This document shows, piece after piece, positions 1-9,417 of a stretch of DNA of 64,000 nucleotides (positions are counted from its first letter, which is position 1; every line of letters begins with the position of its first letter). The stretch is from JBGAPH01 sp046349955. GTDB taxonomy: Bacteria; Planctomycetota; Planctomycetia; Pirellulales; JBGAPH01. The notes under the pieces are model-generated. The model was not told the DNA's origin, ran no database searches, and was given only the letters and a program-made list of their open reading frames with translations. A program made the translations under genes and the position numbers. The stretch lies in assembly GCA_046349955.1 (NCBI GenBank), contig JAXMBI010000021.1, positions 62,001 through 126,000 of the forward strand. Reading direction: 5' to 3'.

Positions 1-2262
1 ACGCAACTCTCTGCCCGGCCGATCGTCGCGCGCCGAATCGTGCTCAAAGGCGCTGTGCAGGGCGTCGGGCTGCGGCCCCGCGTAGCGCGGTTGGCGGACG
101 AGTGTGGGTTGGCGGGCCAAGTGCGCAACACTGCCGCGGGCGTGGAGATCGAGGTCGAAGGCGTCCCCGAGGCAATCGAGCAGCTTGTTGCGCTGCTTGC
201 CGCGGATGAAAGGCTACACCTCGCAGAGTCGAGCGCCATCGAACCGCGCAGTCGGCGAGACTTTGCGATCGTGCCCAGCGACGCTGCGGGTTCGCTCGCA
301 ACGCCCGTTCCGCTTGATGTGGCGGTCTGCTCCGAGTGTTTGCGCGAAACGGCCGATTCGCTTGGCCGCCGCTACGGCTATCCCTTCACGAGCTGCACCG
401 CCTGCGGACCGCGCTACTCGATCGTGGAACGCATGCCCTTCGATCGTTCCGCGACCGGCATGGCCCGCTTCTCCCTGTGCAAGGCCTGCGCTCGCGAATA
501 CGCCTTGCCGAGCGACCGCCGGTTCCATGCGCAAACGACGGCGTGTCCCGTCTGCGGCCCCCAGGTATGGGCGGCGGACGACCATGGCCGCCGCGTTGGC
601 GATGGCAGTGAGGCGGTTCGTGCGTCCGTCGCTGCGCTGCGCGCTGGAAGGATCGTGGCGCTGCGGGGCTTGGGGGGCTATCAGTTGTTGTGCAATGCAA
701 CTGCCGACGCGGCTGTTGTGCGCTTGCGCCAACGCAAGGGCCGCAAGGCGAAGCCTCTGGCGGTGCTCGTCGAGAGTTTGGTTGAGGCCGAGCGGTGGGC
801 CGTGCTCTCTAACGCGGAGCGCGACCAACTCGCTGCCGCCGCCAATCCGATCGTGACCGTGCGCGCCCGCGCCGGCGCAGGGCTCGCGCCGGAAGTGCAT
901 CCTGGGCTCGCAGAAGTCGGCTTGCTTCTGCCCACGACGCCGCTCCACTTCCTGCTGTCCCAAGCGTTCCACGGGCCGCTCGTCTGCACGAGCGGCAATC
1001 GCGAGGGCGAACCGCTGGCGGCATCGGTGACGGAGGCCGAACAGCAACTGGGCGGCGTCGCCGATCTGTTTCTGCACCACGACCGTCCCATCGAGCGGCC
1101 GATCGACGATAGCGTTGTGCGAGTGGTTTCCGGCCGGCCGGTCACAATGCGGCTGGCCCGCGGGTTGGCGCCTTTGCCGCTGGAGCTGCCGTGGCTGCGT
1201 CCGCTGATCGCGCTGGGTGGCCAGCAAAAGTCAGCGGTTGCGCTTTGCAACGGCGCTCAAGCCGCGCTCGGCCCACACGTGGGCGATCTGGATTCACTCG
1301 CCACTCTCGCGCGTTATCAAGAACACGTCGAGTCGCTGGTTGGCCTTTACCGCCTGCCCGCAGCCTTTTCGCGGGCGATCGACCTGCACCCTGACTACGC
1401 TGCGAGGCGTTGGACGGAAACGCAGAGCTGCAGCGCACTGCACGGAGTGCAACATCACCATGCCCACATCGGCGCCGGGATGGTCGCCCAGGGGTGGCTC
1501 GATCGCGAAGTGCTGGGGGTCGCCTTCGACGGCGCGGGATACGGCCCTGACGGCACGATTTGGGGTGGAGAATTCTTACGGGCGAGCGTGCGCGGATTCG
1601 AGCGAGTGGCTTGCCTTTGCCCCTTCCCGTTGCTCGGCGGCGACGCGGCCGTTCGCCAGCCCTGGCGCGTGGCGTTGGTCATGCTGCAGCGTGCGATCGG
1701 CGCGGGGCATCCCCGAGTTCAAGAATTGGCGCGACGCGCCGCCATGCCGATCGAAATACTGCTGCGCGTGGTCGACAGCGAGACGCTATCGCCGCGCACA
1801 TCGAGCGTCGGCCGGCTGTTCGACGGCGTCGCCGCATTGGCCTTGGGCCTCGAGGAGAGCGGTTTCGAGGGCTACCCCGCGATGCAGCTCGAATCTGCCT
1901 GCGATCCAACCACCAACGGCGCCTATGAGTTGCCGCTGCTCCGCGACACGAGTCCCGCGGAACTCGATTGGCGGCCCCTGATCGCCGCGGTGGTCGGAGA
2001 TCTCGAGACCGGCGCCTCGCCGGGCGAGATTGCGATGCGCTTTCACCGTGGTTTGGCGGCGGCTATTGGCCACGTCGCCCGCGGTTGGCCCGCACTGCCG
2101 GTTGTGCTCGGCGGGGGCGTGTTCCAGAATCGCGTGCTGACCGAGCTCGTGGCGGAGCAGCTTGCCGGCCGCGAGCTTGCCTTGCCCGGCCTAATTCCGC
2201 CCGGCGACGGCGGCCTGGCCGCGGGCCAACTGGCCATCGCACTGGCCAGCGCCCACGAGTAG
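1..2262 (+). CDS. hypF: Carbamoyltransferase HypF, [NiFe]-hydrogenase maturation (5' end outside window)
   Basis: HypF uses carbamoyl phosphate and ATP to carbamoylate the C-terminal Cys of HypE, the first step in making the CN ligands of [NiFe] hydrogenase. The domain order is complete. An acylphosphatase domain carries VQGVGLRPRV. A double zinc finger follows, with four CxxC pairs in roughly residues 97-175 counted from the GTG at base 40. Then come a YrdC-like domain (KGRKAKPLAVLV) and a Kae1-like domain with the HHHAH metal/nucleotide motif. The first possible start in the window is that GTG, but the frame is open to base 1 and encodes the expected first beta strand (RRIVLKG), so the true start probably lies upstream. 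About 740 residues are visible against a family length near 750. The other hyp and hydrogenase genes are not in the window. Confidence 0.93.
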   Translation, partial: TQLSARPIVARRIVLKGAVQGVGLRPRVARLADECGLAGQVRNTAAGVEIEVEGVPEAIEQLVALLAADERLHLAESSAIEPRSRRDFAIVPSDAAGSLATPVPLDVAVCSECLRETADSLGRRYGYPFTSCTACGPRYSIVERMPFDRSATGMARFSLCKACAREYALPSDRRFHAQTTACPVCGPQVWAADDHGRRVGDGSEAVRASVAALRAGRIVALRGLGGYQLLCNATADAAVVRLRQRKGRKAKPLAVLVESLVEAERWAVLSNAERDQLAAAANPIVTVRARAGAGLAPEVHPGLAEVGLLLPTTPLHFLLSQAFHGPLVCTSGNREGEPLAASVTEAEQQLGGVADLFLHHDRPIERPIDDSVVRVVSGRPVTMRLARGLAPLPLELPWLRPLIALGGQQKSAVALCNGAQAALGPHVGDLDSLATLARYQEHVESLVGLYRLPAAFSRAIDLHPDYAARRWTETQSCSALHGVQHHHAHIGAGMVAQGWLDREVLGVAFDGAGYGPDGTIWGGEFLRASVRGFERVACLCPFPLLGGDAAVRQPWRVALVMLQRAIGAGHPRVQELARRAAMPIEILLRVVDSETLSPRTSSVGRLFDGVAALALGLEESGFEGYPAMQLESACDPTTNGAYELPLLRDTSPAELDWRPLIAAVVGDLETGASPGEIAMRFHRGLAAAIGHVARGWPALPVVLGGGVFQNRVLTELVAEQLAGRELALPGLIPPGDGGLAAGQLAIALASAHE

Positions 2263-2396
2263 GAACGCCTCGTTAGGCTCCGCCCGCAATGCTAGCGAAG
2301 CCCTCAGGCGGCCAGGAGGTTATGTTGTAGCGCAACGACTCGCGCTGTAGGTCAGTAGGGCGCACCGATCTTCCCGTTGCCAAGCGAGACCTTTCT

Positions 2397-3725
2397 ATGT
2401 CTGCACCGCGCATCTCCCGCCGCACCTTCACCAGTGCCGCTGCCTCGGCCTTTGCCTTCACCTACCTCCCGAAGCGCGTCTTGGGCGCGAACGACCGCTT
2501 GCAGGTCGCCTGCATCGGCATCGGCGGGCAAGGGGGCGGCGACGTGCGGGACATTGCCGAGGCCGGTTGCGACATCGTCGCGCTCTGCGACGTCGACCAG
2601 GAGCGCGGAGCCGAGTCGTTCGGGCGGTTCCCCCGCGCCAAGCAATACGCCGACTTCCGCGTGATGCTCGACAAGCAGCGCGACATCGACGCCGTGACCG
2701 TCAGCACGCCCGACCATACGCACGCCGTGGCGGCGGTCGCCGCGCTGCGGGCAGGCAAACACGTCTACTGCCAGAAGCCGCTCGCCCACAGCGTCTATGA
2801 AGCCCGCGTGATGGCGGACGTCGCCCGAGCGCAAAAGGTCGCCACACAGATGGGCAACCAAGGGCACGCCGGCGAGCCGATCCGCAGCGCCGTCGAAGCG
2901 GTGAGGGCCGGCATCATCGGCCCCGTGACCGAGGTCCACACCTGGACCGATCGCCCGATCTGGCCGCAAGGCATGCGCTCGCGCCCGGCTAAGAGCCCCG
3001 TGCCGGCCACGCTCGACTGGGACCTCTGGCTTGGGCCGGCCGCCTACCGCGACTACGGCGCCGGCTACCTGCCCTTCGATTGGCGGGGCTGGTGGGACTT
3101 TGGCACGGGCGCCCTGGGGGACATGGCCTGCCACATCATGGATATGCCTTACTGGGCACTCGAGCTCGGCGCTCCGACGACGATCGAGGCCCAGAGCGAA
3201 GGGGCCACGGCCGAAGCCGCGCCCCTCTGGTCGACCGTCACCTACACCTTCCCCGCCCGCGGGGAGCGGCCGCCGGTGACCATGCACTGGTACGACGGCT
3301 ACCGCGGCGCCGACCGCGCGAAAGCGCCGCGCAACGGCCCCACGGCCGAGGTGCTCGAGGGGCAGGACATCAACCGCTGGGACGGCGTGCTCGTGGGAGA
3401 ACGCGGCAAGCTCTTCTTCAACCGCGGCGACACCGAATGGGTGGTGACGCCCGCAGACACGGCCCGCGCCTTCCAAGCCCCGCCGAAGTCGCTGCCGCGC
3501 GTCGAAAACGAAGATCAGGAGTGGGTGGCCGCCTGCAAGGGCGGCCCGGCCGCGCTCTCGAACTTCGAGTACTCGGGCCCCTTCAGCGAAATGGTGCTGC
3601 TCGGAAACGTGGCGATCCGGCTGGGGAAGAAGCTCGAGTGGGACGCCAAGGCCCTGCGCTGCCCCAACGCGCCCGAGGCCGACGCGCTGCTCAAGCCGGA
3701 GTTTCGCGCGGGCTGGACGTTGTAG
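2397..3725 (+). CDS. Tat-exported Gfo/Idh/MocA family oxidoreductase
   Basis: This 442-aa protein opens with a twin-arginine signal (SRRTFT at about residues 7-12, then an Ala-rich stretch), so it is probably exported folded with its NAD(P) cofactor. A Rossmann motif GIGGQGG follows at about residue 40. The usual EKP active-site motif appears as QKP (VYCQKPLAH), a variant at the first position. The C-terminal half matches the Gfo/Idh/MocA alpha/beta domain, including a HIMDMPYWAL segment. The substrate cannot be deduced; related proteins oxidise or reduce sugars and cyclitols. Planctomycetes carry many such Tat-exported paralogues. The gene stands alone, 134 bp after hypF, and converges on the large surface-protein gene. 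Confidence 0.9.
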   Translation: MSAPRISRRTFTSAAASAFAFTYLPKRVLGANDRLQVACIGIGGQGGGDVRDIAEAGCDIVALCDVDQERGAESFGRFPRAKQYADFRVMLDKQRDIDAVTVSTPDHTHAVAAVAALRAGKHVYCQKPLAHSVYEARVMADVARAQKVATQMGNQGHAGEPIRSAVEAVRAGIIGPVTEVHTWTDRPIWPQGMRSRPAKSPVPATLDWDLWLGPAAYRDYGAGYLPFDWRGWWDFGTGALGDMACHIMDMPYWALELGAPTTIEAQSEGATAEAAPLWSTVTYTFPARGERPPVTMHWYDGYRGADRAKAPRNGPTAEVLEGQDINRWDGVLVGERGKLFFNRGDTEWVVTPADTARAFQAPPKSLPRVENEDQEWVAACKGGPAALSNFEYSGPFSEMVLLGNVAIRLGKKLEWDAKALRCPNAPEADALLKPEFRAGWTL

Positions 3726-3746
3726 GTCCAGTTCACCGGCTCCGGC

Positions 3747-6700
3747 TCAAGACTGCCCGCCCGTCCGCCGGCCAAAGTTCGCCTTGAGCACGGCGAAGTC
3801 GTTCAGGTCGATTTGGCCGTCGCCATCGAAGTCGCCGTCGGCGGGGCCGCCGGCGGCCCCAAAGTTCGCCTTGAGCAGGGCGAAGTCGTTGAGGTCGACG
3901 TCGCCGTCGAAGTCGGCGTCGCCAGGCAAGGCGACGACCGTGATCGTCACCTTGGTCGGCGCCGAGGCGATTTGCCCGTCGACCGCGCGATAGCGGAAGC
4001 TGTCGACGCCGGCGAAACCTAGCGCCGGCCGGTAGATGAACGAACCATCGGGCAAGAGTTCGACCGCGCCGTGCTCGGGCTGGGCGACGAGCTCGGCCCT
4101 TTGAGGCCGCTCGCCGTCACCGTCGTTGGCCAGCACGGTGTCGTCGCGCTGGGCGGCGGCAAAGTGCCGCGCAATCTCATCGGTGGGCAGCGCGCGTTCG
4201 TAGACCGCCACTTCGTCGAGATCGCCCGTCCAGGATTCGTCCTCTCCATCAGGGTGTCCCCCCAAGGCCAGCGTGGGGCCGGAGGCAAACGGCGCTGCGG
4301 CGATGAATTGGCCCACAGCCGCACCGTCGAGGTAGATTGCCGCACTGCCATCAGACCCGACCGCCACGGCTACATGCGACCAATCGCCGACGCGCACGAG
4401 CGCTGCGGTGGCCAAATAGTCTTCATGGTCGGGCGCGGAAAGCACGAGTTGTTGTCCAGAGAGGCCAAAGGCCCAGCCCTGGCCGCCGCCGCGCGCGGAA
4501 GCGATTTGTTGCAGTCCCCCGGCGTTGGCCGGCTTGATCCAGGCCTCGAGGGTGAAGCCGCGCGCTGCATCGGGCGCCGCGTCTACGAGAATCCGGGCCG
4601 CCGCGCTGCCGAACCGCGCGGAGTTGCCAGGCTGCCCTTCGATGGCGGATGGACCGCCGAATTGCGTGGCGTCGACCATGCCCGCGTGTTGTGCCGCGCT
4701 ATCGAGCGCCGCGGGGCTGCCGGCCGGATCATCGAGGCGCCACCATCCCCAGGGCGCCGACGACCGCACCGCGGCGGAGTAGGACTGGGCGAACAGGCGG
4801 CCGCCGGCCGACACCTGATATGCGTCTTCGCCCGCGGCCAGGGGCGTAGTCAAATGGATCGCGCTCTTGAGTGTTGCCATTTGCGGAGCGCCGGCCCCGC
4901 TGTTGCCCAGGTCGTTGGCCTTGAGCGTGAGTTCCACCACGCCTTGGAAATCTGCCGGCGCGCGATAGACGACGGTGTCGAGCGCGCGGCGCAGCGCCCC
5001 GAGCGGTCCCTCGAGCGCGATCGCGGCGCCGCCATTCTCCCCGGCCACGAGACTCAGCCCGTCGAGCGTGGCGAACGACACGCCGCCTTGATTGACGAGC
5101 AGACTAAGTCGGAGCGAACGAGTTTCGACATTCTCGCCCTTGATGTCCGGGTCGCTCACGTCGAGCCCCACGAGCGGCAGATCCGCACCTGGCGAGGCCT
5201 GGTAGCTGTCATGCGCAGAGAGTGTGGGCGGCTCGTTGACGTTGCCCAGGGCGACCTCGAACTCGCGTTCGAGCGCCAAGCCGCCGCGATCGGCGGCCCG
5301 CACCTTGACTATGTAGCGCTGCGCTTGCTCGTAGTCGAGCGGGCCCGCCACGCGCAAGTAGGACCCGCCAATCGTGAAACGTCCGCCGGCGTCGTCGACG
5401 AGCGAGAACGTCGTCTGATCGTTCCAGTCGGGATCGTTTGCGAACAGCAGGCCGATGATCGCACCGGGGGGCGAATTCTCCGCGATCTGCCCGTTGTCCA
5501 AGAAGACGCCCGTGGGCGCCTCGTTGGCGTCGAGCACGTCAACCGCGATGTCGCGTTCGAGCGCTCTCCCGAGGGCGTCGGTAACGCGAACGCGGATGGT
5601 GTGCGTTGACTGTGTTTCGAAATCGAGCGCGCCCTCGGCGGCCACGGCGAGCTTGTCGTCCAGCAGGCGGAAGCGCCCCTCGGCGGAGTTGAGCAGTTCG
5701 AACGTGTAGGGCGCAGCTCCGCCGTCCACTTCCAGCACTCCCGCTACCGCGCCCGCGGGCGTATCTTCGGCAACGCCCGACGGGAAGAGCTGCACTGCCT
5801 GCGGCCCGTTGAGCGGTGAAAACTCGACAAGATAGTAATTAGGGGTGGCGGTGGCCGGCAGGCTCAGCCAGCCGCCTGTGGTCCCGGCAAAGGCCGCGGC
5901 GCGGGGCGAGCCCAAAGAGACGGAGAAGTCCCAGCTGGCCGTCGCGGTGCGTCCGCCGGCCACCGGCGCGCCGTCGGCCGCGCCCATCACATAAATGGCA
6001 TAGCGCCCCGGCGCGAGCTCGAGGGTGGTGGAAAGGGGCCGCAACTGTGTGCCGGGGCTGTTGAACTGCTGCACGTCGCTCCAAATCTCGTGGAGTCCGC
6101 CCTGCGCATCGAGCCGCCGCAGCCGCACCTCGAAGCTGGCCAATCCGCCAAGCTCGAAAGAGGTCGAAGTGACGAAGCCCGCCAAAGTACCTTGCAGCAG
6201 AATCGACTCTGGTTCAGTCAGATCGAAGGTCGCCTCGTAGGTCGAACGAGCCGAGCCGCGCGGCAGCGCCGAAAGATCGGCCCGTCCGCCGAGGATGCGT
6301 CCTACCGCTTCCACCTGCGACGTTTGTCGAGCCCGGCCTCCAGGACCTGCGGGGTTCGTGATCTCGAGATCGCCATGGAAGCCGCCGAACTCATCGCTTG
6401 ACTGGAAGTAGGGCTCGCCCACGCCTGTGCTCACCGACACGACTCGATGGGCCGAAACGAGCGCGACCGCCGGCGCCGCGGGCTCATCGGTCGACCAATT
6501 CACGTAACTGGCCTGAGTTGGGTTGGGAAAGAAGCGGCTGTCTTGCCAAGGCCCCGGCGAATCGTCGAGCCAGGCCCACTGACCGGCGAGCGCTTCGTCG
6601 GTAAAGCCCAGCCAAGCCGCCTGGTCGCCCAACTGCGCGCCGAACGTGGCCGACAGGAACGCCTGTTCCTGGCCGCTGCTGATCGTCGCCAGGCGTCCGT

Positions 6701-7265
6701 CGCCAAACTCGGACGGCGCTGTTAGCGCAGCCGCAGCCTGTTCGGCGGCCGACCAGGTAAGACCCGTGAAGGGACCGAGCAACTGATAGTCGTGGCCGCC
6801 GGGACCAATGGCCAGCGGCCGGCGGTCTTCGAGCGATTCGAACTGGGTGCGGAGCGGCCGAGGCGGCGTTGCCGCCGATGGCGCAGGCGCTCGCGCGGCG
6901 TCGCTGGCGTTTCCCGCCAAGAACTGGTGGGCCTCTTCGAGCGATAGAGGTGCGCCGGCCGGGAGACGCAGAAGATCAAAGTCGCCCTCCCGCCATGAGA
7001 GCGCCGCGAGCAGGGCCGCCAGCGTGGCCGCCGGGCAATCGCCCTTCAACTCCAGGGCGTCCACCGCGGTGCGGCCGTCGTGAACCTGGCCGTCCAGTTG
7101 CCAAGGACCGGTTTCCGCTTTGCCCACCAGCACGAACGAGCCGTCGGCCTCGAGAAACATTCGCGGCCAGACGACTACGCGCGCGGAAAACTGCTCGAAG
7201 GTCGCCGGCTGCGCCGCGGCCTCGCGACGCCGCTGAAACAGCAGATGAACACGCGGAATCGACAT
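3747..7265 (-). CDS. Large modular surface protein: C-type lectin, cadherin, LamG and dockerin domains
   Basis: This 1172-aa protein has a chain of recognisable modules. Residues 1-120 form a soluble-looking N-terminal domain. A planctomycete LEPR-XLL-like motif (FESLEDRRPLA) lies near 142-152. A C-type lectin-like domain spans about 156-265 (WSAAEQAA...WLGFTDE...YVNWSTDEP). Two cadherin repeats span about 495-677 (AEDTPAG, AENSPPG, LDYE and NVNEPP signatures). A LamG/concanavalin-like domain spans about 838-1030 (WWRLDD...FTLEAWIKP). A cadherin-like Ig module (LPDGSFIYRP) follows, then a type I dockerin pair at about 1115-1170 (DADFDGDVDLNDF, DFDGDGQIDLNDF). The likely role is calcium-dependent binding of carbohydrate or protein at the cell surface. 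No classical signal peptide is visible at the N-terminus. Confidence 0.88.
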   Translation of the reverse strand: MSIPRVHLLFQRRREAAAQPATFEQFSARVVVWPRMFLEADGSFVLVGKAETGPWQLDGQVHDGRTAVDALELKGDCPAATLAALLAALSWREGDFDLLRLPAGAPLSLEEAHQFLAGNASDAARAPAPSAATPPRPLRTQFESLEDRRPLAIGPGGHDYQLLGPFTGLTWSAAEQAAAALTAPSEFGDGRLATISSGQEQAFLSATFGAQLGDQAAWLGFTDEALAGQWAWLDDSPGPWQDSRFFPNPTQASYVNWSTDEPAAPAVALVSAHRVVSVSTGVGEPYFQSSDEFGGFHGDLEITNPAGPGGRARQTSQVEAVGRILGGRADLSALPRGSARSTYEATFDLTEPESILLQGTLAGFVTSTSFELGGLASFEVRLRRLDAQGGLHEIWSDVQQFNSPGTQLRPLSTTLELAPGRYAIYVMGAADGAPVAGGRTATASWDFSVSLGSPRAAAFAGTTGGWLSLPATATPNYYLVEFSPLNGPQAVQLFPSGVAEDTPAGAVAGVLEVDGGAAPYTFELLNSAEGRFRLLDDKLAVAAEGALDFETQSTHTIRVRVTDALGRALERDIAVDVLDANEAPTGVFLDNGQIAENSPPGAIIGLLFANDPDWNDQTTFSLVDDAGGRFTIGGSYLRVAGPLDYEQAQRYIVKVRAADRGGLALEREFEVALGNVNEPPTLSAHDSYQASPGADLPLVGLDVSDPDIKGENVETRSLRLSLLVNQGGVSFATLDGLSLVAGENGGAAIALEGPLGALRRALDTVVYRAPADFQGVVELTLKANDLGNSGAGAPQMATLKSAIHLTTPLAAGEDAYQVSAGGRLFAQSYSAAVRSSAPWGWWRLDDPAGSPAALDSAAQHAGMVDATQFGGPSAIEGQPGNSARFGSAAARILVDAAPDAARGFTLEAWIKPANAGGLQQIASARGGGQGWAFGLSGQQLVLSAPDHEDYLATAALVRVGDWSHVAVAVGSDGSAAIYLDGAAVGQFIAAAPFASGPTLALGGHPDGEDESWTGDLDEVAVYERALPTDEIARHFAAAQRDDTVLANDGDGERPQRAELVAQPEHGAVELLPDGSFIYRPALGFAGVDSFRYRAVDGQIASAPTKVTITVVALPGDADFDGDVDLNDFALLKANFGAAGGPADGDFDGDGQIDLNDFAVLKANFGRRTGGQS

Positions 7266-7288
7266 GTGGCTGACCCTCGATTCGGCGA

Positions 7289-7627
7289 CTAACGGTTGGC
7301 GTCAGCGGCCGGCGTTGTCTCGGCCGTAAGCCAGGCCAGATACTGCTCGCTGGCGGCGACGATCGGCAGCGCCACGATCTCGGGAGTTTCGTAGGAGTGA
7401 GCCGCGCGGATCGTCTGCTCGACTCGAGGAAAGTCGGCCGCCTGGGTTTTGGCCAGGCAGAGCCATTCCTCGCTGCGCTCGATCGAGCCTTGCCAGTGGT
7501 AAGTGCTGTGAATCGGGCCCACGACCTGCACACAAGCCGCGAGCCTGCGTTCGACGAGCAAGTCCGCCAAGCGCTGGGCCTCCTCGCGCGAGGGGGCGGT
7601 CGTCATGATTTGCACTGCCGCCGACAT
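7289..7627 (-). CDS. cutA: Divalent-cation tolerance protein CutA
   Basis: The 112-aa product has the CutA1 size and motifs: MTTAPSREEAQRLADLLVERRLAACVQV at the N-terminus, then STYHWQGSIERSEEWLCLAKT and YETPEIVALPI. CutA forms very stable trimers with a ferredoxin-like fold related to PII. It was first linked to copper tolerance, but its cellular role is unsettled. The gene lies 23 bp downstream of the large surface-protein gene's start on the same strand, and the two products have no obvious functional link. Confidence 0.95.
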   Translation of the reverse strand: MSAAVQIMTTAPSREEAQRLADLLVERRLAACVQVVGPIHSTYHWQGSIERSEEWLCLAKTQAADFPRVEQTIRAAHSYETPEIVALPIVAASEQYLAWLTAETTPAADANR

Positions 7628-8023
7628 AGCGCACGCCTATTCCGCGGGGAGTTCCGTGGCCAACGCCGCCTCCACAAACGGCGGCGGGAACCGAGGCTCA
7701 GCCGACGCCGCGAAGCAGGTCCATCACAATCGATGGGCGGGAGCAGCGATTGCCCAACAGCCCGTCGCTTCGCGGGACGCACGCCTGCGCCGGAAAGGGC
7801 TGCCTGCTTGGCCCACGCCGGATATTCTGCCAGTCTTTGGCAAATTACGCCAGGAGCGGGCGATTTGACGCGAGGGGGCCCAGAGAGGGGGGCGCGCTTG
7901 CAAATTCGAAGGGCGGCTCAACGGCAAGCCGCCTGCGGCAACTTCCACGCAGCCTGCGTGGGGAGCGAGGCGCCACGCGGATTGGACCGCTAGCACGGTG
8001 GGCGCTGGACGCTTCGCAGTCGT
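7628..8023. other. 396-bp intergenic region with a hairpin, no gene seen
   Basis: No reading frame here looks coding. A perfect 7-bp stem with a 3-nt loop (CCACGCA-GCC-TGCGTGG) occupies 7945-7961, about 60 nt beyond the stop of the thioredoxin gene that reads toward it. It could act as that gene's terminator or stability element, although no U-run follows. A smaller GCCGC-CT-GCGGC hairpin lies just before it. No strong promoter for cutA was recognised. Confidence 0.4.
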
Positions 8024-9136
8024 TCAGCGGTTGATCGACTTTCCCGGCGGCGCGCGGCGGGCTTGCAGCGATTCGAGAGAGTAGCGTTCCGGGCTGCGCG
8101 AGAAGAGATCCTTCGACGCCGGATCGGCGAAGAGGTAGATGCGTCGGTTGTAGAAGACGCCGAATTGCCGTTTGCCCTGCACCTCTTGATTGTGGTCGAT
8201 CGCCGCGACCGGATCGTTGCCGGACATCACGGGGCTATAGGCGTCGCCATTGGGCAGGAAGCGTTGCTGTTGTTCGGGGCCCGAGAACAGGTAGGTGCGG
8301 CCATTGTGGATCGCGCCCCAGCGTGGATCTCCCTTCACCCAGCGCTTGTGCTCAACCAGTTCCACGGGGCAATAGCCGTCGAGCCCGAGGGGCGGATTGC
8401 CGGCCGAGGGCGACGGTGCGGCAGACGCCATCGAGGCCGCCGGCGCCGCGGGGTCGCTAATGCGCAAGTTGGCGTGGGTCGCGGGCGGAACCGCGATGGA
8501 ACTCGAGGGCGCCGTCTGGGTCCGGAAGACCTCGGCGTAGGGATTCGAGGCATCGGCCGGCGTCTGGGCAGTCGCGGATGGCGCCGCGCTGAACGCAGGG
8601 CCAGGCGAGGTCGGCGTCGCCGAAAAGGCCGGGGCCGTGTCGGCCGCGGGCGCGCGGGGCGCCGGCGGGGTGACGGCGGGCGGCACATGCAGATCGGCAT
8701 ACGGAGAGTCGACGCGGCCGGCCGCATTGGCCGCCACTTGGCGCAACTGGCCGACGTACTGAGCGTAGTCCGCGGGGCAACTCAAGAGGGCCACCCGCTG
8801 GCCCGAGGGCGAGAGAATGACGTCCGCAGGCAAGCTCGTCACCCCGTATTGGCGGGCAGTGGCCGGAAAGTTGTCGGCGTTGAGCTTGACCGCCACGAAC
8901 GATTCCGCGAGCGCGTCTCCCAACTCCGGCTTGCTGAGCACCTCCTTCTCGAGCCGCAGGCACGGCTTGCACCAAGGCGCCGAGAAGTGAACCAGAACGA
9001 AGCGATTAGTTTGCGCGCCGAGCCGCTTGGCGGCGTCGAGCGTGGGTTCCCAGCGGAGCCCGCTCTCGGCTGCCCCTGCGCCGGTGGCCGCGAGCCCAAC
9101 GCAGCCAGCCGCCAGAAGGAATCGGATCGCCCGCAT
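8024..9136 (-). CDS. Exported thioredoxin-fold protein with two C-terminal YHS-like repeats
   Basis: The 370-aa product starts with a Sec signal peptide (about residues 1-22, ending GAGAAES). A thioredoxin-like domain follows (FVLVHFSAPWCKPC active site, cis-Pro region SLPADVIL). A long Ala/Pro-rich linker spans about 150-255. Two consecutive YHS-like modules close the protein: one begins GYCPVELVEHKRWVKGD and contains GRTYLFSGPEQQQRF, the other begins NDPVAAIDHNQEVQGK and contains RRIYLFADPASKDLF. Both lack the usual metal-binding cysteine pairs. It probably acts outside the cytoplasmic membrane in thiol or redox chemistry. Its target is unknown. Confidence 0.85.
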   Translation of the reverse strand: MRAIRFLLAAGCVGLAATGAGAAESGLRWEPTLDAAKRLGAQTNRFVLVHFSAPWCKPCLRLEKEVLSKPELGDALAESFVAVKLNADNFPATARQYGVTSLPADVILSPSGQRVALLSCPADYAQYVGQLRQVAANAAGRVDSPYADLHVPPAVTPPAPRAPAADTAPAFSATPTSPGPAFSAAPSATAQTPADASNPYAEVFRTQTAPSSSIAVPPATHANLRISDPAAPAASMASAAPSPSAGNPPLGLDGYCPVELVEHKRWVKGDPRWGAIHNGRTYLFSGPEQQQRFLPNGDAYSPVMSGNDPVAAIDHNQEVQGKRQFGVFYNRRIYLFADPASKDLFSRSPERYSLESLQARRAPPGKSINR

Positions 9137-9383
9137 GTTGATCGTGCCTCGCGAGAAATCGAGAAGTGAGTCGGCTATGCCGCGCGGTCATCCCTATGTA
9201 TCGGTTTTCGGGCGTAGCTCTGTCCTGCCAAAGTCGCGGATTCTAGCGACAACGTCGAGTCTGCCGACGGCCAGTTTCGGCGGAGACATCTCGCCGGGTT
9301 GCGCTGCCCTCTGACAGCGCAGTCTCCCGCGACGGCGCGACTTGCGTCGTTTTCCGCCGCCGGAAAAGTTGTGTAGGTCCCGC

Positions 9384-9411
9384 TTGACAGTGGCCGAAAG
9401 ATGACTATGAT
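9384..9411 (+). promoter_or_regulatory. Sigma-70-type promoter for rho
   Basis: A perfect -35 box TTGACA (9384-9389), a 16-bp spacer and a near-perfect -10 box TATGAT (9406-9411) predict a start near 9418. That gives rho an untranslated leader of about 537 nt. It is the best-matching promoter seen in the window. Confidence 0.75.
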
Positions 9412-9417
9412 TGCCGT

